Positions 9,018 through 17,612 of a stretch of DNA of 64,000 nucleotides are shown here, in pieces. A program made the position numbers and the translations under genes. The stretch's first letter is position 1. The number at the start of each line of letters is the position of its first letter. The notes below the pieces were generated by a model that saw only the letters and a program-made list of their open reading frames with translations, was not told the origin of the DNA and did not search any database. Source of the stretch: Novosphingobium sp. Gsoil 351 (GTDB taxonomy: Bacteria > Pseudomonadota > Alphaproteobacteria > Sphingomonadales > Sphingomonadaceae). The stretch is taken from contig NZ_CP046120.1 of assembly GCF_009707465.1 (NCBI RefSeq), positions 1,331,501 to 1,395,500 on the forward strand, written 5' to 3'.

Positions 9018-12000
9018 CTAGTTCCTGCCGGCCTTCTTCGTTCTTATCTTCGATGTTGCAGCGCGTCCGGTATCGCTCTGGGCCATCGCCATGTGGAGAA
9101 AATGCCCTTCGATCCATTGGCTCAGAAATACCCGGGCAAGATCGGGGCGGCGATCGGGCGCCCATGGCATCGCCTTCAACATGCTGAATAGGATGCCGAG
9201 GATGTCCGCCCACTGGTCCCAGCGCCCGCGCAGCGCCTTGCGCAGCAGCATCGCGAAGCAGGCCCCCTTGCGCCACCCCGGCAGATCGGTCGCCCAGACC
9301 AGCGCGGCGAACTCTGCGACAGCTGCAAGGTGCGAGACCATCTCGGCCTTGGGTCCGCCGATGTAGTCGCTCGCCGCGTCGAACAGCGCGCTCGCTTCGG
9401 GCTCGCCGAGAGTTGCGATCGCGATCAGGGTTCCACCGTCGAGCGCAACGTGGCCGTGCTTGAGTGCAGCGAGATGGCCGACACTGCGCGCCAGCTCGGC
9501 CGAGGTCAGGTCGCCCTCGTCGGCGAGCAGCCGGGCGACCGCTTGGAGCCAGCCGCCGCGTCCGCTGCCGTAGCGCCGGCCGAGCTGGCGCAAGTGCAGG
9601 TCGTCGGACAGCAGGTACAGATCGTGCTGCCGAGCTAGCAGCACCGGGTCGAGCATCGCGCGGATAGTGTCGCGATTGACCAAGCTGTTGAGTTCGTGGT
9701 CGTCGCTGCCGTCGACCGGGAGGATCCGGCAACGCGCGCGCAGCGCAGCAATCGCGGCATCGAACATTGCGATCCGTCGCGCGGTATCCTCGGGCGCGTG
9801 GATGGTGCGCACCGGCTGGTCGCCCTCAAAGCCCAGCGTCATGTACTCGCGGTCGAGGTTTGGGCGCTCGCGCTCGCGCATCTCGAGCAGCTCGTCGAGC
9901 ACCGACTGCGGAATCGCCAGATGGCCAAAATGGCCTTCGAGCGCGGGCAGAAGCCCGAGATGGTGCGCGCACCACGCGGTGAACAGGTCAAGCGCGGCAC
10001 CACGTCCGGCGTATGCTGCTGCATCCGCGATCGCCTCGGCGCGCTCTTCGCCGCTGCCCAGACACGTGCGGATTTCCCCTCCCAAGTGACGGATCAGCTC
10101 GGCTACCGCGATGACCGGGCGGTGATGGAGCGCGGCGAGGACGTCGAGCGGAATCGCGAGTTTAGCGTAGGCCGTGAGAATCGCATTGCCCTGCGTGCTC
10201 GACTGGCGCGCAACTTCGAGCACCGGGGTGATGTCGTTGCCCTCGAGCGTCATCTCGCCCATCGTGGTGGACTCGGGAAAGCGCGTGCCGTGACCCTTGG
10301 TGATGTCGTGGAGCAGCCAGATCGCGCGATGCTTGACCTCGCGAATGCGGTATCGGCGGTCCGGTCCGAAAGTCTGCGCCAGCGTCACCTCGTCGCCGAC
10401 CGCCTTGCCCAGCATCGCGCGCGCCAGCGGGTGGTCGGGCGCGTAGCTGGAAACTTCCGGCACTTGGCCCTCTTCGATCAAGCCAGAGACATCGGCGACT
10501 CCCTCGCCTGCCAGGTCAACCCAGCAACCCGGCGCGACGCCGCCGCTCACCGCCACCTCCGCCGGCAAGTCATCTCGGTAAAAGATCAGGGCGGGATAGT
10601 ACTCGACAATCTCGCGGCTGCCGCGGTTGCTGGAGGCGACCGCGAACCCGAGTGCGAGCGCACGCGCATCCTCGCCGTGGCGGCGCAGCAACAACGCGAG
10701 CCGCATCCGGTCGAGCGGCGCGGCGCTTGCCGTCCTCTCGTCGAACGCGGCGACCACAGCAGCCGCATCGGCTTCGCGATCGCCGCGCATCAGCACGCTG
10801 TGGAGGATGATGAGCGCGCGCACATCGCTCGCATTGCCGGCGAGCGCTTGGCGCAAATGGGCTTCGGCCGAGGTGAGATCGCCGCGCGCCGCCTCGGCCG
10901 CGCCGGCGAGCCTGGCATAGTAGGGCTCAGCCAGCAGCGCCGGCCCCAGCCCGGCGAAGAACGCATGGGTGCGCGGACGTGTCGCGGAATTGGCGAAGGC
11001 CAGAGCAAGCCAGCGCAGCGGCGGGCTGTCGTGATCGGTCGCCAGATACCCGTCGAGCGCCCGGATGATCGTCTCGTAATCATTGTCGTGGAGCGCGAGC
11101 TCGGCCATCATCCAGCGTTCGACCTGGTGGGTGTCGGGCCCGAGCGCGGCAAGCATGCGGTCGCTGAGCGCTGGCGCGAGATCGGGCGCATGGCGCCGGG
11201 CGATCTCGGTTGCGGCGACGAGGATGCCCATGCTGTCTGGCCAGCGCGTTAGCAGCGCCTCGATCTCGCCGACGAGATCGTCCGTCGCCCCGGTCTCGGC
11301 CCGGGCGCGCAGCACCATTGTGTCGAACAGCTGCCGGTCGATGCCAGCGATTGCCTCGCCCCGCTCCGGCGTCGCCAGCGCGAGGATCGCAAGCCAGTCT
11401 TGCTTGCTGGCATGAGCAAGCAGGAGCACCAGGGTGCGCGCCGCGCTGTCCGCGACGCGCGCCATGCGCGCGATCGCAGCGTCGTCGCGGTCGTGCATGA
11501 GGTCGACATGGGCCGCTGCAATCAGCGTGTCGTTATCATCGGGCGCGAGCGCCAGCGCTTGGGCAGCAACCCGCTCGGCAGCCGGAGTGTCGCGCAGCAG
11601 GCGATAAGCCGAGATCAGGTTCAGCCCGACCCCGAGCCAATTCTTGTCGGCCGCCATCTCGTAGACGCGGATTTCATCCCAGTGGCGCTGGAGCAAGGCC
11701 GCGGCTGTCACCAACCGTTCGTGCCAGGCGCCTGTCTCGCCCGCGTTCGTGTCGTCGCCGTCGTCTGCCACCGCGCTCCCGACGTTGCGCGCCGCGATCG
11801 CAGCCTCGAGCAGTGCTTCCCCGGCCGCCCGGGCAAGCGGTCCGCTCGCCGGCCAGCGCGAATGCGCAGCGGCCGCCTCGTCCTGCCAGCTGTTGCCGCC
11901 GCGGCGGCGCAGCATGCCGATGCGCGACGGGGCAACTTCTTCCGCCTGCCACAAGGCCCTCGGTACGAACTCGTCGGGGTCGCCCGTAGCGCCCAGTTCA

Positions 12001-12995
12001 ACAGCGACATAGGCCATCGCAGCGACAGCCTCCCACGCCGGGTCTTCTTCGAGCAAACTGCGCGCTTCGGCGAGCGCGCGGTCGGGCTCGCCTGCGAGTG
12101 CCAAGCCCAGCACACGGTTGGCCCGGATTTTTCGGTCGCCGGGGTCGAGCGTCCACGCCTCGAGCAGCAGCTCGCTGGCGGCACAGGTATCATCGAGCTT
12201 GAGACAAGCGAAACCGCAATTGGCTTTGACCCGCGCGCGAACCGCGGCGGAATGCTGTGGCGTCAAGGTCTGTTCAAGCGCCTCGAGCATGGTCAGCGCG
12301 GTTCGCGGCTTGCCGTTGTTGAGCAGGTCGCGGATCTGGTCGATCTGCGCATTGAGGACGGCGTCGATCGCTAGACGGCTCGCCGAATCGCTACCGGCGA
12401 AAGTGGCCGCGAGGCTGCCGACGGCCTGGAGGATTTGCGCGCTTTGGTCAGATAATCCTCTGATCGTGGCGCGATTGGCATCGCCGGTGTCGCGGGTCTC
12501 GGTGGTGATCTCGATCAGCTGCGCGGTCGATGCGCTATGGTCGGGATCGAACGCGTTGAGCGCGACCCTATCGCCGCGGATACGGCGCTGCAGCTCGTCC
12601 CAGCCCCAAATCTGAATGTCGATCGTGCGGCCCAGCGCCGCTTGCTCCTGTCGCAACGTCAGAGCCAGGATATCATAGGCCAGATCGTCAGAAGCAGTGG
12701 TCGCGACATAGAGCTCGGTGAGCAGCGGGCGGATTGCCAGCGCGCGCGCCACATCCGAGCGGATCGCTGCCTCGCCGAGCTTGTCGCCTTTCGTCTTGAG
12801 CTTGCATTGCACCGCGACAGGCTTGTGGGGATCGCGATCCCGCGCGCCGATGAGGTCGATGCCCTGCTGGTTCTTGCCTCGCGTCGCCACCCGCTTAAAA
12901 TTGGGATCGCTGACGTGGCCCGCGAACAGCGGAACGCACTTCTCCTCAAAATCCGTATCGTTGGCCGGCATGGCGATGACGGTGTTGGCGCTCAT
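9018..12995 (-). CDS. Mrr-like nuclease/TPR/GreA-GreB-C/PIN conflict-system protein
   Basis: A 1325-aa multidomain protein. Residues ~14-115 form a restriction-endonuclease-like fold with DFEEK, GIDLIG (D47) and VAVQCK (Q63, K65), the PD-(D/E)xK variant seen in Mrr-type nucleases. Residues ~190-780 are helical TPR-like repeats. Residues ~810-910 match the GreA/GreB C-terminal domain (APDHPLARAMLGKAVGDEV). Residues ~970-1150 form a PIN RNase-like domain (IPQSVLDELLEM, VDGSDDHELN, LLSDDLHLRQLG). The TPR-GreAB-C-PIN arrangement is a predicted conflict effector family; cleavage of RNA associated with a stalled polymerase has been suggested for such proteins but I know of no test. It is a single gene with no clear Shine-Dalgarno and no obvious partner. 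Confidence 0.85.
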   Translation of the reverse strand: MSANTVIAMPANDTDFEEKCVPLFAGHVSDPNFKRVATRGKNQQGIDLIGARDRDPHKPVAVQCKLKTKGDKLGEAAIRSDVARALAIRPLLTELYVATTASDDLAYDILALTLRQEQAALGRTIDIQIWGWDELQRRIRGDRVALNAFDPDHSASTAQLIEITTETRDTGDANRATIRGLSDQSAQILQAVGSLAATFAGSDSASRLAIDAVLNAQIDQIRDLLNNGKPRTALTMLEALEQTLTPQHSAAVRARVKANCGFACLKLDDTCAASELLLEAWTLDPGDRKIRANRVLGLALAGEPDRALAEARSLLEEDPAWEAVAAMAYVAVELGATGDPDEFVPRALWQAEEVAPSRIGMLRRRGGNSWQDEAAAAHSRWPASGPLARAAGEALLEAAIAARNVGSAVADDGDDTNAGETGAWHERLVTAAALLQRHWDEIRVYEMAADKNWLGVGLNLISAYRLLRDTPAAERVAAQALALAPDDNDTLIAAAHVDLMHDRDDAAIARMARVADSAARTLVLLLAHASKQDWLAILALATPERGEAIAGIDRQLFDTMVLRARAETGATDDLVGEIEALLTRWPDSMGILVAATEIARRHAPDLAPALSDRMLAALGPDTHQVERWMMAELALHDNDYETIIRALDGYLATDHDSPPLRWLALAFANSATRPRTHAFFAGLGPALLAEPYYARLAGAAEAARGDLTSAEAHLRQALAGNASDVRALIILHSVLMRGDREADAAAVVAAFDERTASAAPLDRMRLALLLRRHGEDARALALGFAVASSNRGSREIVEYYPALIFYRDDLPAEVAVSGGVAPGCWVDLAGEGVADVSGLIEEGQVPEVSSYAPDHPLARAMLGKAVGDEVTLAQTFGPDRRYRIREVKHRAIWLLHDITKGHGTRFPESTTMGEMTLEGNDITPVLEVARQSSTQGNAILTAYAKLAIPLDVLAALHHRPVIAVAELIRHLGGEIRTCLGSGEERAEAIADAAAYAGRGAALDLFTAWCAHHLGLLPALEGHFGHLAIPQSVLDELLEMRERERPNLDREYMTLGFEGDQPVRTIHAPEDTARRIAMFDAAIAALRARCRILPVDGSDDHELNSLVNRDTIRAMLDPVLLARQHDLYLLSDDLHLRQLGRRYGSGRGGWLQAVARLLADEGDLTSAELARSVGHLAALKHGHVALDGGTLIAIATLGEPEASALFDAASDYIGGPKAEMVSHLAAVAEFAALVWATDLPGWRKGACFAMLLRKALRGRWDQWADILGILFSMLKAMPWAPDRRPDLARVFLSQWIEGHFLHMAMAQSDTGRAATSKIRTKKAGRN

Positions 12996-13312
12996 TGGGT
13001 ATGATCTGGCGTAACTGCGCTAGGAATCAACTCCGATCACAGCGCATCGTGCCGCTTAACCAAGCGTGCGGTCGCCGAGCCTCGTTCGCCATGTCAAAAT
13101 CAAAACACCCGCCGACTACCTGTCGATCATAATTTTGACGTTTGGCACAGCGGTTGCGCGCTCAATCGACGCCGACGGAGGCGTGCCCGAGTTGTCGGCG
13201 GCCCCATCGGATGTTTCTGAGCGCACCTCATGAGGCACATCGGGCCGGATGGCCGGTTACGGCGACCAATCTCAAGCGAGCAGACATAGCGGGTAGCTCA
13301 ATCCGCTTTGTC
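12996..13312. other. Intergenic region upstream of the conflict protein
   Basis: About 320 bases between two minus-strand genes. It should contain the promoter of the TPR-GreC-PIN gene; a TTGACA-like box lies on the minus strand at 13097-13092, but no convincing -10 box follows. No gene or repeat is visible. Confidence 0.4.
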
Positions 13313-13990
13313 TCATTCTTCCTCGCTTGCATCTGAAACCTGATCGCCAGTCGCTGGTGTCACGACGTTGCCGTTCGCATCCACGTATGCCGTGTCATCG
13401 CCTTCCATGGCTTCGCTCTCGGCCTCGCTTGCAGCGGCCTTCGCCGCAAGCCTGGCTACTGCTCGCTTAGTGACCCCGGCGGCGTATGCATCGAGTGCCG
13501 ACCAGCGTTCATCCATGGTCGATTGGTCGTCTGCGTGTGACTTGGCCGCAGCAAAAAAACGCCCCGCCGCGGCTTCGCCATCCAGGTAAGTCAGTTCGGC
13601 ATCGCTCCCGGTTTGCAAGCCTTCGAGCACGTTATGGACCGCCAGCGCGTCGAAGGCGCCGCATTGGTCCAACTTCGACCAGGTAAATCGCTCTTCCAGT
13701 GCCGCGTAGCAGTTCTTGCTAAAGATCATGCTGGAGGTGGCATCGTCGACTGCCGCAACCTTCGTGAACGATTCCGCACCGATGCCTAGGTCCGATTTCG
13801 ATTGGGCGAGCACAGGAGTCGGCGTCGGCGTGGGCGCATCCGTGGCTGCTGGCGCAGTGTCGAACGAGCTAGCGCTGGTCGACTGTGAGGAATCCGCGCA
13901 CTTCACGACGAGGAGGATGACGCCGACGAGCGCAACAAGCGCCAGGCATCCCTGATCTGTTTTCTCAGGTTTCGGCTTGGCGGCTGTCAT
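13313..13990 (-). CDS. Membrane-anchored hypothetical protein with proline-rich linker
   Basis: 225-aa protein of no recognised family. It has a short basic N-terminus, one hydrophobic segment at residues ~15-30 (CLALVALVGVILLVVKC), a low-complexity linker with PTPTPTP at ~55-60, a ~100-residue domain with two cysteines (NCYAALEERF, LDQCGAFDAL), and an acidic, alanine-rich C-terminus. The layout suggests a single-pass inner-membrane protein with a periplasmic domain. It is divergent from the hxs operon across ~100 bases, so the two may share a control region. No functional assignment. Confidence 0.6.
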   Translation of the reverse strand: MTAAKPKPEKTDQGCLALVALVGVILLVVKCADSSQSTSASSFDTAPAATDAPTPTPTPVLAQSKSDLGIGAESFTKVAAVDDATSSMIFSKNCYAALEERFTWSKLDQCGAFDALAVHNVLEGLQTGSDAELTYLDGEAAAGRFFAAAKSHADDQSTMDERWSALDAYAAGVTKRAVARLAAKAAASEAESEAMEGDDTAYVDANGNVVTPATGDQVSDASEEE

Positions 13991-14091
13991 CCTGAAGATC
14001 GGCTCCCCTCAACCGATGAAATTCCAACTGGGGTTCTTCGATACAAGGTCTTCGAAATCAATTCCAAGCGCAATCGCAATGCGTTAGGAAA

Positions 14092-14352
14092 GTGGCGGAG
14101 GGGGCCATCACTATTCGTATCGCAATTCCCGAGGGTCTTTCCGACGGTCAAGTCGTGACCGCGATTGCGCACATGCTCGACGAATTTCCAGAGTTCGCGA
14201 TTTTCGCTGATCAGTCGTGGATCCACGCTGACGGCGCCTGCCTCAGCGATCGGTCGCTGCGTGGAATTTTCATGTCCGCCCTTGCCAACGCGCGCCTAGA
14301 GCAGGTCCGCGCCGAGGCCCACGCAAGGCTCCTCGAGCACCTTCTCGCATGA
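14092..14352 (+). CDS. hxsD: His-Xaa-Ser system protein HxsD
   Basis: 86-aa protein starting at GTG 14092. It has no catalytic motif; the C-terminal helix (FMSALANARLEQ, EAHARLLEHLLA) resembles the conserved end of HxsD proteins, and it lies exactly where HxsD occurs in Hxs operons. It overlaps hxsB by four bases (ATGA at 14349), implying coupled translation. HxsD function is unknown; a small chaperone or recognition role for the maturases would be a guess. The assignment rests on position plus weak tail similarity. Confidence 0.6.
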   Translation: MAEGAITIRIAIPEGLSDGQVVTAIAHMLDEFPEFAIFADQSWIHADGACLSDRSLRGIFMSALANARLEQVRAEAHARLLEHLLA

Positions 14353-15752
14353 GGATGGCGCCCCTCAAACTTCGGGCGCGGCGCGACGGCGACGTTCTTT
14401 GCGTGTCCAGCTCAGGCGACTTCTTTCAGGCTTCCGCTGACTTTGCGGTCCGCTTGGCAACTGACGCGCTTACGACCGGAGATGCGAGCCAGCTCCAACG
14501 CTGGGGTTTGATGGCGGCGGCAGATCTTGACTGGAACTTGCAGGGTCTGAAGCTTGCTCGGCGGATGAGCGTGGTTCGCGAACTCGACTATCTCATCCTC
14601 GTTCCAACGCTTCGTTGCAATCTGAGCTGCAGTTATTGCCAAGTGTCGCGGGTCAACGAAACGCAGGTGGGGTTCGACTGGAGCGAGGAGACTCTCGCCG
14701 GTGTGCTGGCTTTGATCGATAGCCTTCCGAGCGATCAGATCAAGGTCGAGTTCCAGGGTGGCGAGCCGACGTTACGTCCGGACTTGATCGAAGCCGTAAT
14801 CGCGCGATGCGCCCGCTTCACCCATGCGGAATTTGTCGTCTGCACCAACTTGCAGTCACTCAGCGATGTGGCAATAGCGCTGTTTGATCGCTCGGACGTG
14901 TTCATCAGCACTTCGCTGGATGGCAGCGCAGCTACACATCGACGGCAGCGCACCGCCACCGACGAAGCGAATACCCAATTCCACGAGAATTTGCGGTTCC
15001 TGGTCGATCGGTATGGACCCGGAAAGATTTCGGCCCTGCCAACCATCGATCCGGCAAACCCTCCCGATCCCGACGACCTGATCGGCGCCTACTCCAGTCT
15101 GGGCCTAGCCAGCATCTTTCTTCGTCCGATCAATTTTCAGGGCTTTGCGCGCAAGCGCCACGCGGGTTCGAAATCGCTTCCAAGGACGTGGAGTGATTAC
15201 CACGAGAGGTTCGTCCGGCGAATGATCGCGCGAAACTGGGATGATCGGACGCGCGTGCTCGAAGAAACGTATCTGAGCATCTGCCTGCGCCGGATTTTCC
15301 AGCCGGGCGCAGAGCGTCACGTCGATCTTCGCAACCCCAACCCGATGGGAATCGACTATCTCGTCGTCGATCACGATGGGACATTTTACCCGACTGACGA
15401 AGCGCGGATGCTTGCGCGATCAGGCGTGATCGACCTTTCGATAGGCAGTATCTCAGCCGGCATTGATCTGGAGAAGCGCGCGCTGCTAAACCGGCACGCA
15501 ACCAACAGTTTCGATCCCGACTGCATCCGCTGCGCATACCAGCCATTCTGCGGACGCGACGTTGTCGACGATCTCTCACGCTATGGCACGATTGATGTGC
15601 GGCGCCTCAATACCGAGTTCTGCCGCCGGCATAGAGACATCTTCGATTTCGCCTTCGAGCTCATCTACTCCGAGGACGAAGCAACGCGCTATTCGCTTTG
15701 CCGCTGGCTCGGCTTGTCGGGTGAAATTCCCCTTGGGGAGGTTCTCCAGTGA
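14349..15752 (+). CDS. hxsB: His-Xaa-Ser system radical SAM maturase HxsB
   Basis: 467-aa radical SAM enzyme. The [4Fe-4S]/SAM motif is CxxxCxxC at C90, C94 and C97 (LRCNLSCSYCQ), followed by the glycine-rich EFQGGEPTLRPDL segment. A cysteine-rich SPASM-like C-terminal region (CIRCAYQPFCGRD, later EFCRRH) would hold auxiliary iron-sulfur clusters, as in peptide-modifying maturases. It is predicted to modify the His-Xaa-Ser repeat protein encoded two genes downstream; the chemistry is unknown. The start at ATG 14349 overlaps hxsD and the end overlaps hxsC, both by four bases. Confidence 0.9.
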   Translation: MRMAPLKLRARRDGDVLCVSSSGDFFQASADFAVRLATDALTTGDASQLQRWGLMAAADLDWNLQGLKLARRMSVVRELDYLILVPTLRCNLSCSYCQVSRVNETQVGFDWSEETLAGVLALIDSLPSDQIKVEFQGGEPTLRPDLIEAVIARCARFTHAEFVVCTNLQSLSDVAIALFDRSDVFISTSLDGSAATHRRQRTATDEANTQFHENLRFLVDRYGPGKISALPTIDPANPPDPDDLIGAYSSLGLASIFLRPINFQGFARKRHAGSKSLPRTWSDYHERFVRRMIARNWDDRTRVLEETYLSICLRRIFQPGAERHVDLRNPNPMGIDYLVVDHDGTFYPTDEARMLARSGVIDLSIGSISAGIDLEKRALLNRHATNSFDPDCIRCAYQPFCGRDVVDDLSRYGTIDVRRLNTEFCRRHRDIFDFAFELIYSEDEATRYSLCRWLGLSGEIPLGEVLQ

Positions 15753-16840
15753 TCCCGCTGCGCCTGCCGGCAGCCATCGAAGCCGAAAGGCCATTCGTCA
15801 CGCGGATTGAGGATGCCGGCGCGAGGCCCGCGGGCAAGCGGCGGTTCCAAAGCTGGATTGTTGGCGACGACGTGTTCGGCCTAGCTCTGGCCGGTGATCA
15901 AGGCCTATTCACAATCGATGGAATCCAAGCATCACAAGTGGTCGGTGATGTACTGCTGGTCGATCCCATTCGGCAGCAGGCGGAGCGCCTGATCCGGGCT
16001 GATTCCTTGCACAACACGCTGCTAGTAACTGAGCGCTGCGATCAACTTTGCCAGATGTGCTCGCAGCCGCCGAAGAAAACCCATGAGGATCGTTTCGAGC
16101 TTCTTCGTCAGGCGAGCTTGTTGGCTCCAGAAGGCGCCACCCTTGGCATCACGGGAGGGGAGCCGACCCTCTACAAGAACGAACTCTTCGATCTTATCGA
16201 AATCACGCTAGGTGAACGTCCCGACATGTCGTTTCACGTGCTTTCCAACGGCCAGCACTTCGAACAACATGACGTCGGGCGGCTGCGGAACCCGGCGTTC
16301 GCGAGAGTCACTTGGGGCATTCCGCTGTACTCGTCGGCCGCGTCAGAACATGACGCAATCGTTGGCAAACCCGGCGCGTTCGAGAGGCTTCACCAGAGCT
16401 TTGGTCGTCTCGTGGAGGCGGGAGCGAGGGTCGAGCTTCGCACTGTTGTTCTGAGCTCCAACGCTTTCGAGTTACCGGCGCTTGCAAAGCACATCGTCTG
16501 GCGGCTCCCGTTCATCGGGAGCTGGTCCGTCATGCAGCTTGAAAACATAGGGTTCGCCAAGAACCGCTGGTCCAAATTGTTCTTCGATCACCGGGCGAAC
16601 TTTACGCCGATAGCCGAGGCCCTGGATCGGGCGAGCCTTCACGCGCTTCAAGCGCGTCTCTTCAACTTTCCTCTGTGCACAGTGCCGCCGGCCTACCGTT
16701 CGTACGCTGTCCGCTCGATCTCCGACTGGAAGCAGAAATATGTCGCCGCGTGCGACGATTGCTCACTGAAGCCGCGGTGTGCTGGCTTTTTCGAATGGCA
16801 TTCCGGGGAGCACGCAAACGCGTGGGTGAGGCCAGAATGA
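15749..16840 (+). CDS. hxsC: His-Xaa-Ser system radical SAM maturase HxsC
   Basis: 363-aa second radical SAM protein of the operon. The cluster-binding motif is at C97, C101 and C104 (TERCDQLCQMCSQ), followed by GITGGEPTLYKNELF. The C-terminus has a further cysteine group, ACDDCSLKPRCAGFF, typical of HxsC. Two different maturases acting on one substrate is the hallmark of Hxs loci. Four-base overlaps join it to hxsB upstream and hxsA downstream. The product of the reaction is not known. Confidence 0.9.
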   Translation: MIPLRLPAAIEAERPFVTRIEDAGARPAGKRRFQSWIVGDDVFGLALAGDQGLFTIDGIQASQVVGDVLLVDPIRQQAERLIRADSLHNTLLVTERCDQLCQMCSQPPKKTHEDRFELLRQASLLAPEGATLGITGGEPTLYKNELFDLIEITLGERPDMSFHVLSNGQHFEQHDVGRLRNPAFARVTWGIPLYSSAASEHDAIVGKPGAFERLHQSFGRLVEAGARVELRTVVLSSNAFELPALAKHIVWRLPFIGSWSVMQLENIGFAKNRWSKLFFDHRANFTPIAEALDRASLHALQARLFNFPLCTVPPAYRSYAVRSISDWKQKYVAACDDCSLKPRCAGFFEWHSGEHANAWVRPE

Positions 16841-17508
16841 GGGCGGGGCGTTTTCTTGTCGCGAGCCTGGTAACGGCCGGCTTTGGCGATGTCAGCCTCG
16901 CCCAGGAGCGACTGGTTGGCATTGCTACGGGCTCGGATCCTGGCGCCAACGAAAGCCTTCTCGAGCAAGCCTACGCCCGTGAGCACCTATTCACGCTCGC
17001 CGGTCATCGTAGCCATTCCAGCCATAGCAGCCACTCTAGCCATCGATCGTCGTACGGCGGGACGGGCCATTCCAGCCACGTCAGCCACACGAGTCATCGC
17101 TCCAGCACCGGCGGCGGCGGATACGACTACGTTGCCCCACCGGCAGCGGTCTACACCAGCCCACAAACCACCACGGCACCTCGGCGAAGCCAGCCTTCGG
17201 TCCCCTACGAAGACACCGGCTCATCGAGTTCGAACACCCAACGTTACGGCTTCATTTCGCCGAGCAACGATGAGTCGAGGTCTTCTGGTTTGAAGCCCCT
17301 CACGGGGCGGAGCGAGCGGTTTCGAATGATCGTGTGCAGGGTTCAGCTGGCGCTGGCTGCCCGGGATTTCTATTCGGGCGCGATCGATTGCACTGTGGGG
17401 CCTAAACTTCGCGGTGCGCTGCGGCGCTTCCAGGATTCTCACAAACTCAACGGGACAGGCACGATAACACCGGAGGTGTTAGACGCATTGATGGTATCAA
17501 CAGATTGA
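16837..17508 (+). CDS. hxsA: His-Xaa-Ser repeat protein HxsA (modification substrate) with peptidoglycan-binding domain
   Basis: 223-aa protein starting at ATG 16837 inside the hxsC stop; longer in-frame starts lie wholly within hxsC. Residues 1-23 look like a signal peptide (VSLAQ before the mature region). Residues 57-71 contain five His-x-Ser triplets and residues 78-89 four more, in a Ser/Gly-rich low-complexity tract. Residues ~164-219 match a peptidoglycan-binding type 1 helical domain (FYSGAIDCTVGPKLRGALRRF). It is the presumed substrate of HxsB and HxsC, exported and held on the cell wall. Biological role unknown. Confidence 0.9.
   Translation: MRAGRFLVASLVTAGFGDVSLAQERLVGIATGSDPGANESLLEQAYAREHLFTLAGHRSHSSHSSHSSHRSSYGGTGHSSHVSHTSHRSSTGGGGYDYVAPPAAVYTSPQTTTAPRRSQPSVPYEDTGSSSSNTQRYGFISPSNDESRSSGLKPLTGRSERFRMIVCRVQLALAARDFYSGAIDCTVGPKLRGALRRFQDSHKLNGTGTITPEVLDALMVSTD
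17005..17103 (+). repeat. His-Xaa-Ser triplet array inside hxsA
   Basis: Two blocks of His-x-Ser codons: five triplets at 17005-17049 and four at 17068-17103. Histidine codons are all CAT or CAC but serine codons vary (AGC, TCC, TCT, TCG, AGT). The repeat is therefore conserved as protein rather than as recent DNA duplication. Confidence 0.85.
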
Positions 17509-17612
17509 ATCTCGGGAATTTTCTGAGGACTATGGCGGGGCCGGAAGCAGTCCATCTGGTGTTAAGCTGAGCATTGCCAAAAGCAGACCATCGCTCGCTA
17601 ACACTCCCGTTG

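Noticed and set aside
9696..11252. 518-codon frame opposite the TPR-GreC-PIN gene
   Set aside because: Arg/Ala-rich composition typical of antisense reading in GC-rich genes; no family similarity.
17005..17103. Short tandem repeat considered as a CRISPR or VNTR
   Set aside because: Repeat unit is 9 nt with silent differences and lies in frame inside hxsA; it encodes His-x-Ser triplets.
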